Below are positions 41,821 through 49,747 of a DNA stretch of 49,747 bases, one piece after another. The stretch covers positions 1-49,747 of the forward strand of contig JBHIFI010000005.1 in NCBI GenBank assembly GCA_046761005.1, written 5' to 3'. The notes beneath the pieces were generated by a model, which worked only from the letters and a program-made list of their open reading frames with translations, did no database searches and was not told where the DNA came from. This stretch comes from JAGMCJ01 sp046761005 (GTDB taxonomy: Archaea; Thermoplasmatota; Thermoplasmata; RBG-16-68-12; JAGMCJ01). The first letter of the stretch is position 1; each line of letters opens with the position of its first letter. The translations under genes and the position numbers were made by a program.

Positions 41821-41830
41821 TAAATAAATC
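41821..41830 (-). promoter_or_regulatory. TATA box of the fdhD-mobA operon
   Basis: On the minus strand it reads GATTTATTTA, about 29 bases before the ATG at 41796. The distance predicts transcription start at or next to the start codon. Confidence 0.6.
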
Positions 41831-41956
41831 TTGTTCAGAAGAGTATTGAGGAAGGCTAGCGTCCGAGAATCGTCTAAAGTGGCCACTTCACGTTCACTTC
41901 TTTCCGCTTGAATCTAACCCCGTGACCATCGTAATCTGTAGACAGAGGTGAAAAAG

Positions 41957-42097
41957 ATGTTCGGAATTTCCCCCAAAAAAGTGCACAGACGGAAGGAGTC
42001 CAAGGACTTTTCTCGGAACTTTGCGAGATATGCGGGGAGAGAGCTTGGTGACAGACGGGTGGATCGGCTCATAGCCGAGACCTTCCGCTCAAACTGA
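41957..42097 (+). CDS. Small basic hypothetical protein
   Basis: A 46-codon frame starting ATG after a good GAGGTGAAAAAG ribosome binding site. The product starts MFGISPKKVHRRKES and is strongly basic in its first half, then helical with alternating charge (ARYAGRELGDRRVDRLIAETFR). I do not recognise the family. The ribosome binding site, codon choice and a helix-forming sequence support a real small protein, possibly nucleic-acid binding; no TATA box is evident. Confidence 0.5.
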   Translation: MFGISPKKVHRRKESKDFSRNFARYAGRELGDRRVDRLIAETFRSN

Positions 42098-42239
42098 ATA
42101 AAATAGGCAACGGTCCTGGAAAATTCAGCTTGAGGGGGGTTTTGATTCGATGAGGAGCTCATTTCGGTCGTTCACTCGCCTCCCCCGTAAGCCTTAAGAC
42201 CACTGTAGCTTTGGCGGTTCCTAACAAAGAGGGTTGAAT

Positions 42240-42617
42240 ATGGCAGAAAAACCTAAGCCAGGAAGCTTTGTGCACGTAGAAATCCCTATGAGAGACAAGG
42301 AGAAGTGCAAGAGATTCTACAGTGAGGTTTTCGGTTGGAAGTTTGAGGAAGTGCCTGAGACGGACTATACCCTTTTCGAGGCGCCCAGCCCACCTCACGG
42401 AGGATTGTATGTCCCAGAAGAGGGTCAACCTAGTGGTGTTCTCAACTACATCCTCGTGACCTCAGTCGATGAAACATTGCGGAAGATCGAGGAGGCGGGC
42501 GGTAAGATAGTCTTGCCTAAGCAGGAGATCCCAGAAGTTGGCTGGTTCGCCCTCTTCGAGGATCCAGATGGATCCGTTTTTGCACTCTTCAAGGGTATGC
42601 CCAAGTCTGAGAAGTAA
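42240..42617 (+). CDS. VOC superfamily (glyoxalase/dioxygenase fold) protein
   Basis: A 125-residue protein with the paired beta-alpha-beta-beta-beta modules of the VOC fold: FVHVEIPMRDKEKCKRFYSEVFGWKFEE first, then NYILVTSVDETLRKIEEAGGKIV and a C-terminal GWFALFEDPDGSVFALF. His in the first strand and Glu/Asp late in each half could bind a metal, as in glyoxalase-like enzymes. The substrate is unknown. The ATG at 42240 (MAEKPKPG) is preferred over a TTG two codons earlier. Confidence 0.85.
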   Translation: MAEKPKPGSFVHVEIPMRDKEKCKRFYSEVFGWKFEEVPETDYTLFEAPSPPHGGLYVPEEGQPSGVLNYILVTSVDETLRKIEEAGGKIVLPKQEIPEVGWFALFEDPDGSVFALFKGMPKSEK

Positions 42618-42667
42618 TCGCTGAGCGCACGAGAGTGACCTTCGCATCTGCTCTCAGAGATTAGGAA

Positions 42668-45600
42668 TTACTTCTTGGCCCTTCGGTAGCGGATACCATA
42701 TGGAATGGCTAAGCCAATAAGAATCAGAGTGCATAGCAGGAAACTGGAAAGATCACCGTATGCTTGCGACTGAACCACTCGGGCCGTCTGGAAAGATTCT
42801 CCAACGATACCTGGTAACGACCCGTCGGAATCCAAGTCTGTGGAGCTGCCGCCCATATCGGGCGGGAGAGATGTAAGCCCCCCATCGTCACCCGAACCTT
42901 TTGGATCTTGCGAACTGCCCGCCTCATTCACGACGGTCCATTTGCCAGACTGCGAGACCTCGATCCAATAGCCCATGCCGGCAGTCAGGATCTCGAAGTC
43001 ATTCGAAATCCTAAGGAAAAATGGTGGTGAGAATTCATCATAAACTTCCACTCTGAGGGCATTCAAATCGGCCTTGAGGTCTGTGACTGTATACGAATTG
43101 CTGAAGGAGGGATAGCCCACGAGATTCCAGCCTCTTGCCAGTGAGATATCCGTCATTGTCGGAACTCTTCCCGCCAGGGTGAGATTGGAGTCCCTCACAA
43201 CATGTATCCAGATACCCATGTCGGTCCCTATCTGCTTCAAACCGCAATAGCTCTTCTGCGGGAAATAGCTCTTCCACTCTCCAGCGAAGTACGAACGGAC
43301 CGTGTCAAAATCCAGCGTCCTGAGCACGGCTTCAGGGGATTCGTTCCTCTGCTCCAGTGCTATGGAGACGAGTTGCCAACCTCCTGCTAGATGTCTGACG
43401 AACTTGCCCGCCTGGTTGGAATAGCTGGCTGAATTATTCGCGAAGTCTACTGCCTCAACCAGATAGAAATAGTTGTTCTGATCGCCCTCTCCAGCATTGA
43501 GATGGACGAAGTAGTTGGTGACCGCAGGAACGGAGCCAATGAGCACATATCCCGCTCCGCTCGCATCATATTGAGTACCGTAGTATATGTCGTACCGCTG
43601 GACTCCTGACTCAAGGTCGGAAGCGAAGGTCCAGGAGATGTTCACGTTCCGCCAGCCAACCCCTTCCAAGTCAGCCCATACTTCATCCAAAGTGGAAGGT
43701 GGACTCACGTCGATGCAGAACGGTCCCACGTGATAGGCATCCGGAGCCCAGTTGCCCGCCACATCTCGCGTCCTGACATGGAAATACCAATCGTTTCCCG
43801 TTGGAAGACTAGGACTCGTAGTGCTCGCGGTCGTCGAATTCAAAGCCATATCTGGGAGCGTGGAGGGCGACCTCGTCCAACTAAAGGAATATCCATAGAC
43901 ACCGCTGGTCTCGTCCCACGCACCCGTCCAATTGATGTCTATCGTGTCGTCCTCCGACCAAGTTCCGATGCCATGGCTCGATGTGTAGCTATCGGGATTG
44001 AGCGGGGCTGTGGCATCTATGCTAACATTGCCAGTCCTCACAGTTTCATTGTTTCCCACGGCATCCACGGAATAATATTCCACGGTGTGGTTGCCGTCAT
44101 CGATGATATTAGGTGGAGAAACGTACTCACTCCAAGGCGAGCCATCAATCCTGTACATCGTCAGGTCGACGCCGCTGTGACCATCCGAAGGGCTGAGAAC
44201 GAGGCTGACATTGGAGACATACCAGCCGAACTCGCCCTCCGTTCCGAGAAACGTATGGTTGGTCGAAGGACCAGTAACATCGAGGTAGAACGGTCCGACA
44301 TGATAGGCATCCGGAGCCCAGTTGCCCGCCACATCTCGCGTCCTGACATGGAAATACCAACTGTCACTCGTGCCAAGAGGGAGGCTCGTGGTATTCGTCC
44401 CTATTGTGCCGATTATAGTGACTGGAAGCGTGGTGGGCAACATCGTCCACGTGTAGGAGTAGCCATAAACCCCGCTCAATAAGTCGGAGGCACCCGCCCA
44501 TTCGATGTATATCGTATCATCGCTCGACCAAACGCCAATTTGATGGCTTGAGGCGTAGCTGTTCGGATTGTCAGGGGGTGCTGTGTCTATATAGAACGGG
44601 CCCGCGTGGAAGGCGCCCACCGCCCAATTTCCCGCCCTGTCCACCGTTCTTATGTGCACGTACCAGCTATTGCCATCCACCAATGGATCACTCGTTGTCT
44701 GCGTATCAGTCGTGCTGACGACTTCAGCGGGAATCGTTGTGGGGTCGATGGTCCATTCCACCGCGAAGCCATACACACCACTTATGTTGTCCCAAGCTCC
44801 AAACCACCTTATCCAGACAGTTTCATCATTCGACCAAACGGTCGGAGCGTGCGAGGAACTGTAGATGTCTGGATTGATGGGCAGCGAGTGGTCGACTGTG
44901 ACGGTTACAAAATCCTCCGTGAAGTTGGAACCGAAGTATGCCCTCGCATATATCCTATGATGACCCTCTTGCAGGGTCGTTGTGTTCCACTCGTAGTACC
45001 ATTCCATCGTTCCGTTTGCGAGTTCCCACATACCATCATCAATCTTCACGTAGACCTCATCTATGGCGCCGTGACCGAGCAGGAGGATATCGTCCACGTA
45101 TGCACCTTCTGCCTGGAGGCTGTCATCACTGTGGAAATGAAATCCGATTTTCGTAGCCGTTGTCGGAATCGAAATGGTAGAAGCCTGCCATCCACCGCTG
45201 TTGCCCGTATGAGAGCCCAGGAAATGCCAGATTCCGTCGTAGTAGGTGAAATAGAGGTAATCGACACCGCTCTCGCTATCGAGCCAATACTTGTACATCA
45301 ATGTGGCCGAATCGTATCCGCTGAGGTCGATCTCATGGTGCATGAAGGCATCCATGTCATGATCGTATTGCCTCTTGTACTCGTTCGGTACTCCACCGCT
45401 AACGTGAGCATCATCAACCCGCATGTGCCGGTCATAAGTACCATGATAGAGGAATGCCAAATAGACCGCGCTATCTCCCGCCGCGGCGGAGAGGTCCACA
45501 GATTGATTACCCTCCGCGTTCGAGGTCCAGGTCCGGAGCGCAGTGAATGCCGGATAGCTGGTACTATCGGAGTACAAGACGCTCGCATATTCGTCGCCAT

Positions 45601-47527
45601 CATAGTCCTGATAGTCCAAGTAGAAGGTGAGGTTGAGGGAAGAAAAGGAAGAGGCGTCGAAACCAGAGGTCATCTGCAACCATTCTGTGATGTCTGTTCC
45701 CACGCCCGCCTCGGAGCTATTACATTCCGCGAAATAGTCGCTACCGAAGTCGAACTTCATTTCCCACGGGTGCGAGTCTGGTCCTGCGCTGTAAGTCGTC
45801 CATTCTGTTGGAAGGAAGCCGCCATTGTCGAAGTCCTCGTGATACGCAGTTTCGTGGACATCTCCAAACTGAGCTGACCAACCGCTCCAACTGCCCTCGT
45901 ATGACCTGTAGTTGCTTACACCCCAGTAGTCCTTTCCACCCAAGCTCGCATTGTCGCCTAGGAACCAACCTCCTGGCCAGGAGCCTTCGAAGTTCTCGTT
46001 CAGAACGACGGTCCATAGGGGATTGGTCGCCCAACCCGTGATGTTCACGAAACTATTGACGGGATCGCCATCGAGAGGATTGGTTATCCTCATGCTCGGA
46101 TAGATGGAAACCGTCACGTATCCTGGCGTATCCTCGGGCACATCGTGTGATTCATTTGAGACCCGAGTGTAGCTTCCCGGGCTATAGCCGCTTTCATAGA
46201 GTTCCATCTTGTAGGATGTTATGGTCGAGTAGTTCTTCCCTATCCCGATATCGAGGAAGAAGGTCGAGTGTCCAAGCCTCCATTCGTTCTTGAAGTCGGT
46301 GTAGTCGAGTGCCATGAAGGACGGGAAGTCGTGGTCACCACCAAGCCACCAGGGTTGCCTGGTCATGAGAGGGGCGTCACGAGGACCGATTCCAAGGATG
46401 ACGGAAGCGTTCCTCCCACCTTGAGGATTCAGATTCCAAACACCAAGAAGGGACGGCTCGTAATCGACGATATCGCGAAATCTGAAAACGGGCCATGGGA
46501 GTTCTTTCAAGGCCTCATAGGTCATCCAGTAGTAGCCGTTTCCTCCCCACTCTGAGCCCCAGCTCTTTCCCCAGGAGTTGACAATCTTGAATGCACCGAC
46601 CTCCCCATCATCGGTCTTGCTGTCATTGTAACCAACGATCGTGTTAGCGTGGTTGGAATTTCCAGTGATGTGTTCGGTTGAGTTTATCGTATCGTCTCCG
46701 TTCCCAAGTCCCCGAGCATAGTTGCCAGCATCCAGAGCTATCGGCAGGACGTAGCCTTCAGCAATCCAGCTCTTTATGACATCAGTGTTTGCGGGGTTTG
46801 TCCACTGGTAGTTCCTCCCGCGAAAAGGAGGCGCACTTCTCCATGCGGACTCGTCACCCCAGGATGTAGCATCGGAGGGATCGTAGGGCATCGTTGACCA
46901 GACGGCGTTTCCGGCCGTCATGATGACGAGCATGTTACCTGATAGGCTGGAACCGGAATCGTAACCCCCGTTCGCTTTGTTGTATGCCCAAGCGGGGCTC
47001 ATCAGATGGTCGTTGTTGCCCGTGGACGCATCTGTCCAGTTCATATCCCTCGCTTGGAGGTAACCATTCGTGTAGTAGGCGACGGACCAGGCCGCACACG
47101 ACCCCTGGGTTTGCTGACTTCGAACGGGCGGGAAGTACAGTTCCTGAGAGTGGTCAACCGCTGGTTCGAGAAGAGGATCCATTACATCATCCACCAACAT
47201 CAGGTTGCCTATCATCTGCTGCCATTCCGCCTCGGTCGGGGGAGCGAGTCCCGTGCCGTATCCGTCAATCAAGACGTTGTAGTTCTTCTCTGGGTTTCGG
47301 ACACCTATGACTGCCTTTAGGTTCTCGATTTCTGCAGCTTTCACGAGATGAGATTCGTAGTGAAATGTCGAGTCTGATTGGGATCTTGTACCCTCTTCGC
47401 CCGCTACACCTTCCGAGGGTGTGGAAGCCAACTGCCCGCCAGCAAAAGCAATGGTTGAACTCGTTATCAGTATGATAAACAGAACCAGGCACTTGATAGT
47501 TGATCCACTCTTGTTTTTCGGTAGCAC
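42668..47527 (-). CDS. Giant papain-like (C1A) surface protease with repeated Ig-like domains
   Basis: A 1619-residue protein. The GTG at 47527 is chosen because GGAGG lies seven bases upstream and a signal peptide follows at once (CLVLFIILITSSTIAFAGG). A papain-type domain shows the catalytic Cys in QGSCAAWS (about residue 143), His in SNHANTIVGYN (about 292) and Asn in NSWGKSWGSEWGG (about 317). A long region of jelly-roll/MAM-like and Ig domains follows, then three units of the type NPDxYxSSHxxxxWSxDDT ... WYFHVRTRDVAGNWA (about 43700-44900). A C-terminal GWNLVGYPSF/GYWIEV domain like that of the protein at 1-2454 precedes a last membrane helix. It is probably an anchored extracellular cysteine protease. 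Confidence 0.87.
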   Translation of the reverse strand: MLPKNKSGSTIKCLVLFIILITSSTIAFAGGQLASTPSEGVAGEEGTRSQSDSTFHYESHLVKAAEIENLKAVIGVRNPEKNYNVLIDGYGTGLAPPTEAEWQQMIGNLMLVDDVMDPLLEPAVDHSQELYFPPVRSQQTQGSCAAWSVAYYTNGYLQARDMNWTDASTGNNDHLMSPAWAYNKANGGYDSGSSLSGNMLVIMTAGNAVWSTMPYDPSDATSWGDESAWRSAPPFRGRNYQWTNPANTDVIKSWIAEGYVLPIALDAGNYARGLGNGDDTINSTEHITGNSNHANTIVGYNDSKTDDGEVGAFKIVNSWGKSWGSEWGGNGYYWMTYEALKELPWPVFRFRDIVDYEPSLLGVWNLNPQGGRNASVILGIGPRDAPLMTRQPWWLGGDHDFPSFMALDYTDFKNEWRLGHSTFFLDIGIGKNYSTITSYKMELYESGYSPGSYTRVSNESHDVPEDTPGYVTVSIYPSMRITNPLDGDPVNSFVNITGWATNPLWTVVLNENFEGSWPGGWFLGDNASLGGKDYWGVSNYRSYEGSWSGWSAQFGDVHETAYHEDFDNGGFLPTEWTTYSAGPDSHPWEMKFDFGSDYFAECNSSEAGVGTDITEWLQMTSGFDASSFSSLNLTFYLDYQDYDGDEYASVLYSDSTSYPAFTALRTWTSNAEGNQSVDLSAAAGDSAVYLAFLYHGTYDRHMRVDDAHVSGGVPNEYKRQYDHDMDAFMHHEIDLSGYDSATLMYKYWLDSESGVDYLYFTYYDGIWHFLGSHTGNSGGWQASTISIPTTATKIGFHFHSDDSLQAEGAYVDDILLLGHGAIDEVYVKIDDGMWELANGTMEWYYEWNTTTLQEGHHRIYARAYFGSNFTEDFVTVTVDHSLPINPDIYSSSHAPTVWSNDETVWIRWFGAWDNISGVYGFAVEWTIDPTTIPAEVVSTTDTQTTSDPLVDGNSWYVHIRTVDRAGNWAVGAFHAGPFYIDTAPPDNPNSYASSHQIGVWSSDDTIYIEWAGASDLLSGVYGYSYTWTMLPTTLPVTIIGTIGTNTTSLPLGTSDSWYFHVRTRDVAGNWAPDAYHVGPFYLDVTGPSTNHTFLGTEGEFGWYVSNVSLVLSPSDGHSGVDLTMYRIDGSPWSEYVSPPNIIDDGNHTVEYYSVDAVGNNETVRTGNVSIDATAPLNPDSYTSSHGIGTWSEDDTIDINWTGAWDETSGVYGYSFSWTRSPSTLPDMALNSTTASTTSPSLPTGNDWYFHVRTRDVAGNWAPDAYHVGPFCIDVSPPSTLDEVWADLEGVGWRNVNISWTFASDLESGVQRYDIYYGTQYDASGAGYVLIGSVPAVTNYFVHLNAGEGDQNNYFYLVEAVDFANNSASYSNQAGKFVRHLAGGWQLVSIALEQRNESPEAVLRTLDFDTVRSYFAGEWKSYFPQKSYCGLKQIGTDMGIWIHVVRDSNLTLAGRVPTMTDISLARGWNLVGYPSFSNSYTVTDLKADLNALRVEVYDEFSPPFFLRISNDFEILTAGMGYWIEVSQSGKWTVVNEAGSSQDPKGSGDDGGLTSLPPDMGGSSTDLDSDGSLPGIVGESFQTARVVQSQAYGDLSSFLLCTLILIGLAIPYGIRYRRAKK
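43731..43790 (-). repeat. 60-bp identical repeat, copy 1
   Basis: Identical to 44301-44360, 570 bp away in the same gene. It encodes the YFHVRTRDVAGNWAPDAYH end of the Ig-like repeat unit. Confidence 0.85.
44301..44360 (-). repeat. 60-bp identical repeat, copy 2
   Basis: Second copy of 43731-43790. The third unit of the array (about 44600-44660) is related but clearly diverged. Confidence 0.85.
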
Positions 47528-47930
47528 CCTTCTGCCTCCTGAATCGAGAAATGGAGAATCGGGACGATTGCGGTGGCTAAGTTCTGTTGCCCACATAGGC
47601 CTTCCCATTCTTTCGTAGGACCAGCGGTGAACACCGAGAACCCTTGGGATTGCGACACACCGCTTGGTTCCCGGGTACATGAATTGTCCGGTTTCCAAAT
47701 AAGGCTTTTGCTTGCCATATAGGAAAGGAATATCATGGTATATCCTTTGTTTGCGTAGTTTCGAATTCTCGAGGGAGGCTAAGGTGACAAAAAAAGAGGA
47801 ATGAATTAACTCTGATGTTCATCCGACAGATATCAAAGAATGTAGAAACAGGGATAGAAGAATAACCGCTCTTGTCACGTTTCCGCCGAAATCAATAATA
47901 CCGCCTAGATCGTTTTCATGAGCGGAGGAG
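47528..47930. other. Leader and divergent promoter region
   Basis: An open frame continues upstream of the protease start to 47698, but it has no signal-peptide logic and no ribosome binding site. An AT-rich imperfect palindrome (AAAGGAATAT, then TATATCCTTT) lies at about 47726-47750 and a TATA-like CCTATATGG at about 47715-47725 on the minus strand. A TATA-like AATAATA at about 47893 may serve the permease gene. No RNA gene is seen. Confidence 0.4.
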
Positions 47931-49747
47931 ATGTCTGCTATACCGGATGACCTCATTTCACACTACAAACGAATGCTCTCCGGTGCCTGGAGATTCCTGA
48001 GACGGTCAGTTCTCTTCTGGACCGGGTTCGCGACAATAATACTGTTCTGCCTGATATCCCTCATAGGCCCATCCCTTACACGAGATCCAATCAACTGGCG
48101 CGCCCCTGAGGAGGATTTGATCGAACTGGAGGAGCATTGGGAAATTGACACGAGCCTATCATACTATGGAGGTGCCGGGTCGACGAACTTCTCCGTCGCT
48201 GTGCGTCTAAAGCCAGCTTGGATGGACCCTCGGGCGGATAGGGTCTATTTCGCCTCAGGAAGGAACTTGATCGCCGTGAGCGCGTCAACAGGCTGGAGGG
48301 TTTGGCTCAACACTTCTCAGGCTCCTCCTGTCCAGACATGTTGCTACAGGGTCAATTCGGAGATAAGCACGAAGCCCGTCGCCGTCAACTTCGGTAGCGA
48401 AACGGATGTGCAAGAAGAGGATCAACACGTGCTCGTGGGAACGACTGAAGGAAGCCTGTACATCCTGAGGGAGGAGCGGTTGGACGGCATCAATGAGGGG
48501 CTCTCGCCCCTGCCCTCCGGAGGCAACGTGGCCATCCTGGGGCTCGATGGCCCGGTTTCATCGGTTGCAGCTTTCTCCGATGGCTGGCCAGGCTTCTCGT
48601 CCGAGGAACGGATCTTCGCGGGGACGGGCGTCGGAACGCTCTATGCTTTCTCCCCAACGGAACCCAGCTTTGGAGCCGCTCCTTGGGAGATAGGCCGATA
48701 CTGATGGCCAATCTCTTTCCCACCAGAGGACAACTGAGGAGTTCAAATTGCATCGATGATGACGGGGATCGCATCTTCGTGAACGACGGGAATCTTCGAG
48801 CCCTTTGGACGGAGAATGGGACTGATGTGTGGGCGGGACTGCCAGGCGGGGTGTTCCCAATGGGCTCCAGCTGGAGTTCCCCACCCTATCTTGCCTCACC
48901 CTCTCGGATTGGACTGGACGGCGATCCCTACTATATCGAGCTCATCTACGCGGGTTCAGATGATGGCACGTTGCATGTGGTCTTTCCAAACAACGGCACA
49001 GTTCTGTTCTCGAAATATCTCGATGACGGACGCCTCACCACGCCTGTGAAGGGGGGAAGTTACATCATAGTTGGCTCATCCTCAGGAACTGTCTATTCAT
49101 TGGGTAGGGATCAGATTCGTGACCTCCCAAGGGGACGCATCAGGGGGACGTTTCATGCGGAAGGTGAGCCAACCACGCCCCTCTATAATGTGGGGATTGG
49201 AAATATCTTTGTCGGCGACTCGGAAGGTAATCTCTACTCGCTCAACATTGATGGTAGCGTCTCGTTCCGCGCCCACTTCGAGGGTCGGATACAGGGTTAT
49301 CCCCTCATTTGGGGCGACGAGCCCGGAAGTGGTCATCTGCATCCCTCCGTGTTCGTCACGAATTCACCAGGCATGGTTCATGCGATTTCTTCAATCGGAA
49401 TGTACCTGGCACCACTTTCGCCTGGATGCTATCCCTCGGGAAACTGCTACGCCTTGGGGACAGACAATCAGGGCAGAGACATATTCGCCCAGCTCATAGC
49501 TGGATTCTCGGTCGTCTGGCTCACGATTCTTGTTGGCATTCTGACTGTAGGTCTCGGCACATTTCTTGGAACGATTTCGGGCTTCCTCGACAGTTGGTGG
49601 ACCTTCTTCATAATGCTTCTGGTCAACTTGAGTCTGGCACTTCCAGTCCTCCTTCTGGTTCTTGTACTCGTCTTGGTAATGGGTGCACCATGGTTCTCTC
49701 ATCCAATCATCTTCTGGATTATGGTTGTCGTTCTGTCTGCGCCGGTG
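47931..49747 (+). CDS. DppC/OppC-type ABC permease with inserted beta-propeller (frameshifted, 3' truncated)
   Basis: The N-terminus is an OppC-type cytoplasmic segment and first membrane helix (SVLFWTGFATIILFCLISLIGPSL). Where normal DppC has a short loop, about 450 residues of PQQ/WD-like repeats follow (VYFASGRNLIAVSASTGWRVW, LVGTTEGSLYIL, YAGSDDGTLHVVF, FVGDSEGNLYSLN). The permease then resumes with the conserved GTDNQGRDIFAQLIAGFSVVWLTILVG and further helices to the window end. The first frame stops at 48704, but the repeat pattern continues in the frame that starts beyond TCTCCCC at 48650-48655 (NGTQLWSRSLGDRP), so one base appears to be missing there. The product should import peptides or nickel-like solutes; the propeller would sit outside the membrane. 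Confidence 0.8.

Noticed and set aside
44606..45877. Long open frame (423 codons) on the plus strand inside the surface protease gene
   Set aside because: It is a shadow of the repeated Ig-like domains on the other strand, which show clear motifs.
47528..47698. Longer N-terminus of the papain-like surface protein
   Set aside because: It would put 57 hydrophilic residues before a clear signal peptide; the GTG at 47527 has a well-placed GGAGG.

Overview
The window looks like a chromosome segment of an anaerobic archaeon with a Wood-Ljungdahl (acetyl-CoA) metabolism. The archaeal signs are TATA boxes about 25-30 bases upstream of probable transcription starts (examples at 6313, 16821, 19058, 20652, 32505 and 41821), some apparently leaderless genes, strong GGAGG/GAGGTGA ribosome binding sites, an Lrp-type regulator with a TRASH domain, a membrane-anchored winged-helix protein, and many large surface proteins with PKD, fibronectin-like and propeller domains. 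The style suggests a euryarchaeal, possibly Thermoplasmatota-like lineage. No rRNA or other taxonomic marker is present, so that placement is an inference.

Layout. 1-12.6 kb holds surface proteins (a PKD/beta-helix protein cut by the window edge, a 1436-residue repeat protein and a membrane-anchored metalloprotease with TolB-like repeats), two SAM methyltransferases and a protein of two RAM domains. 12.9-16.7 kb holds an FAD oxidoreductase translationally coupled to an RlmN-like radical SAM enzyme, then a convergent thiol-redox pair (a thioredoxin-CcdA fusion and a zinc-finger/DUF1573 protein). 17.0-19.7 kb is a metal island: a His/Glu-rich protein, a membrane-bound winged-helix regulator, an FTR1-type iron permease and a divergent Lrp-TRASH regulator.

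19.8-33.8 kb is the core of the window. A plus-strand run encodes a formyltransferase-like protein, the corrinoid-protein reductive activator AcsV/RACo, a short MetE-like methionine synthase, a CooC-type ATPase and a DUF166 protein. It meets, stop codon to stop codon, a minus-strand operon of polyferredoxin, AcsA (CODH), AcsB (ACS), AcsD and AcsC. Upstream of that operon are a tautomerase-like protein, a second CooC and a CooT-like nickel protein. AcsA and AcsB are of the bacterial type, with every recognised metal ligand at the expected spacing. AcsC seems to start on a non-standard ATA codon that overlaps the acsD stop.

33.9-42.6 kb holds a PEBP protein, a UbiE/MenG-like methyltransferase, a fibronectin-III surface protein, an unusual serine hydroxymethyltransferase-GcvT-GcvT fusion, MobA and FdhD (formate dehydrogenase cofactor maturation), a small basic protein and a VOC-fold protein. 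42.7-49.7 kb holds a giant papain-like surface protease and the start of a DppC-like ABC permease with a beta-propeller inserted after its first membrane helix; that permease gene carries an apparent one-base frameshift.

Taken together, C1 units from serine/glycine (SHMT-GcvT) and formate (FdhD/MobA) could feed the corrinoid protein AcsCD, kept active by AcsV. AcsAB would make acetyl-CoA from the methyl group and CO, and the MetE-like protein could divert methyl groups to methionine. The methyl-pterin:corrinoid methyltransferase (AcsE) is not visible in the window. No tRNA, rRNA, CRISPR array, insertion sequence or phage gene was seen.
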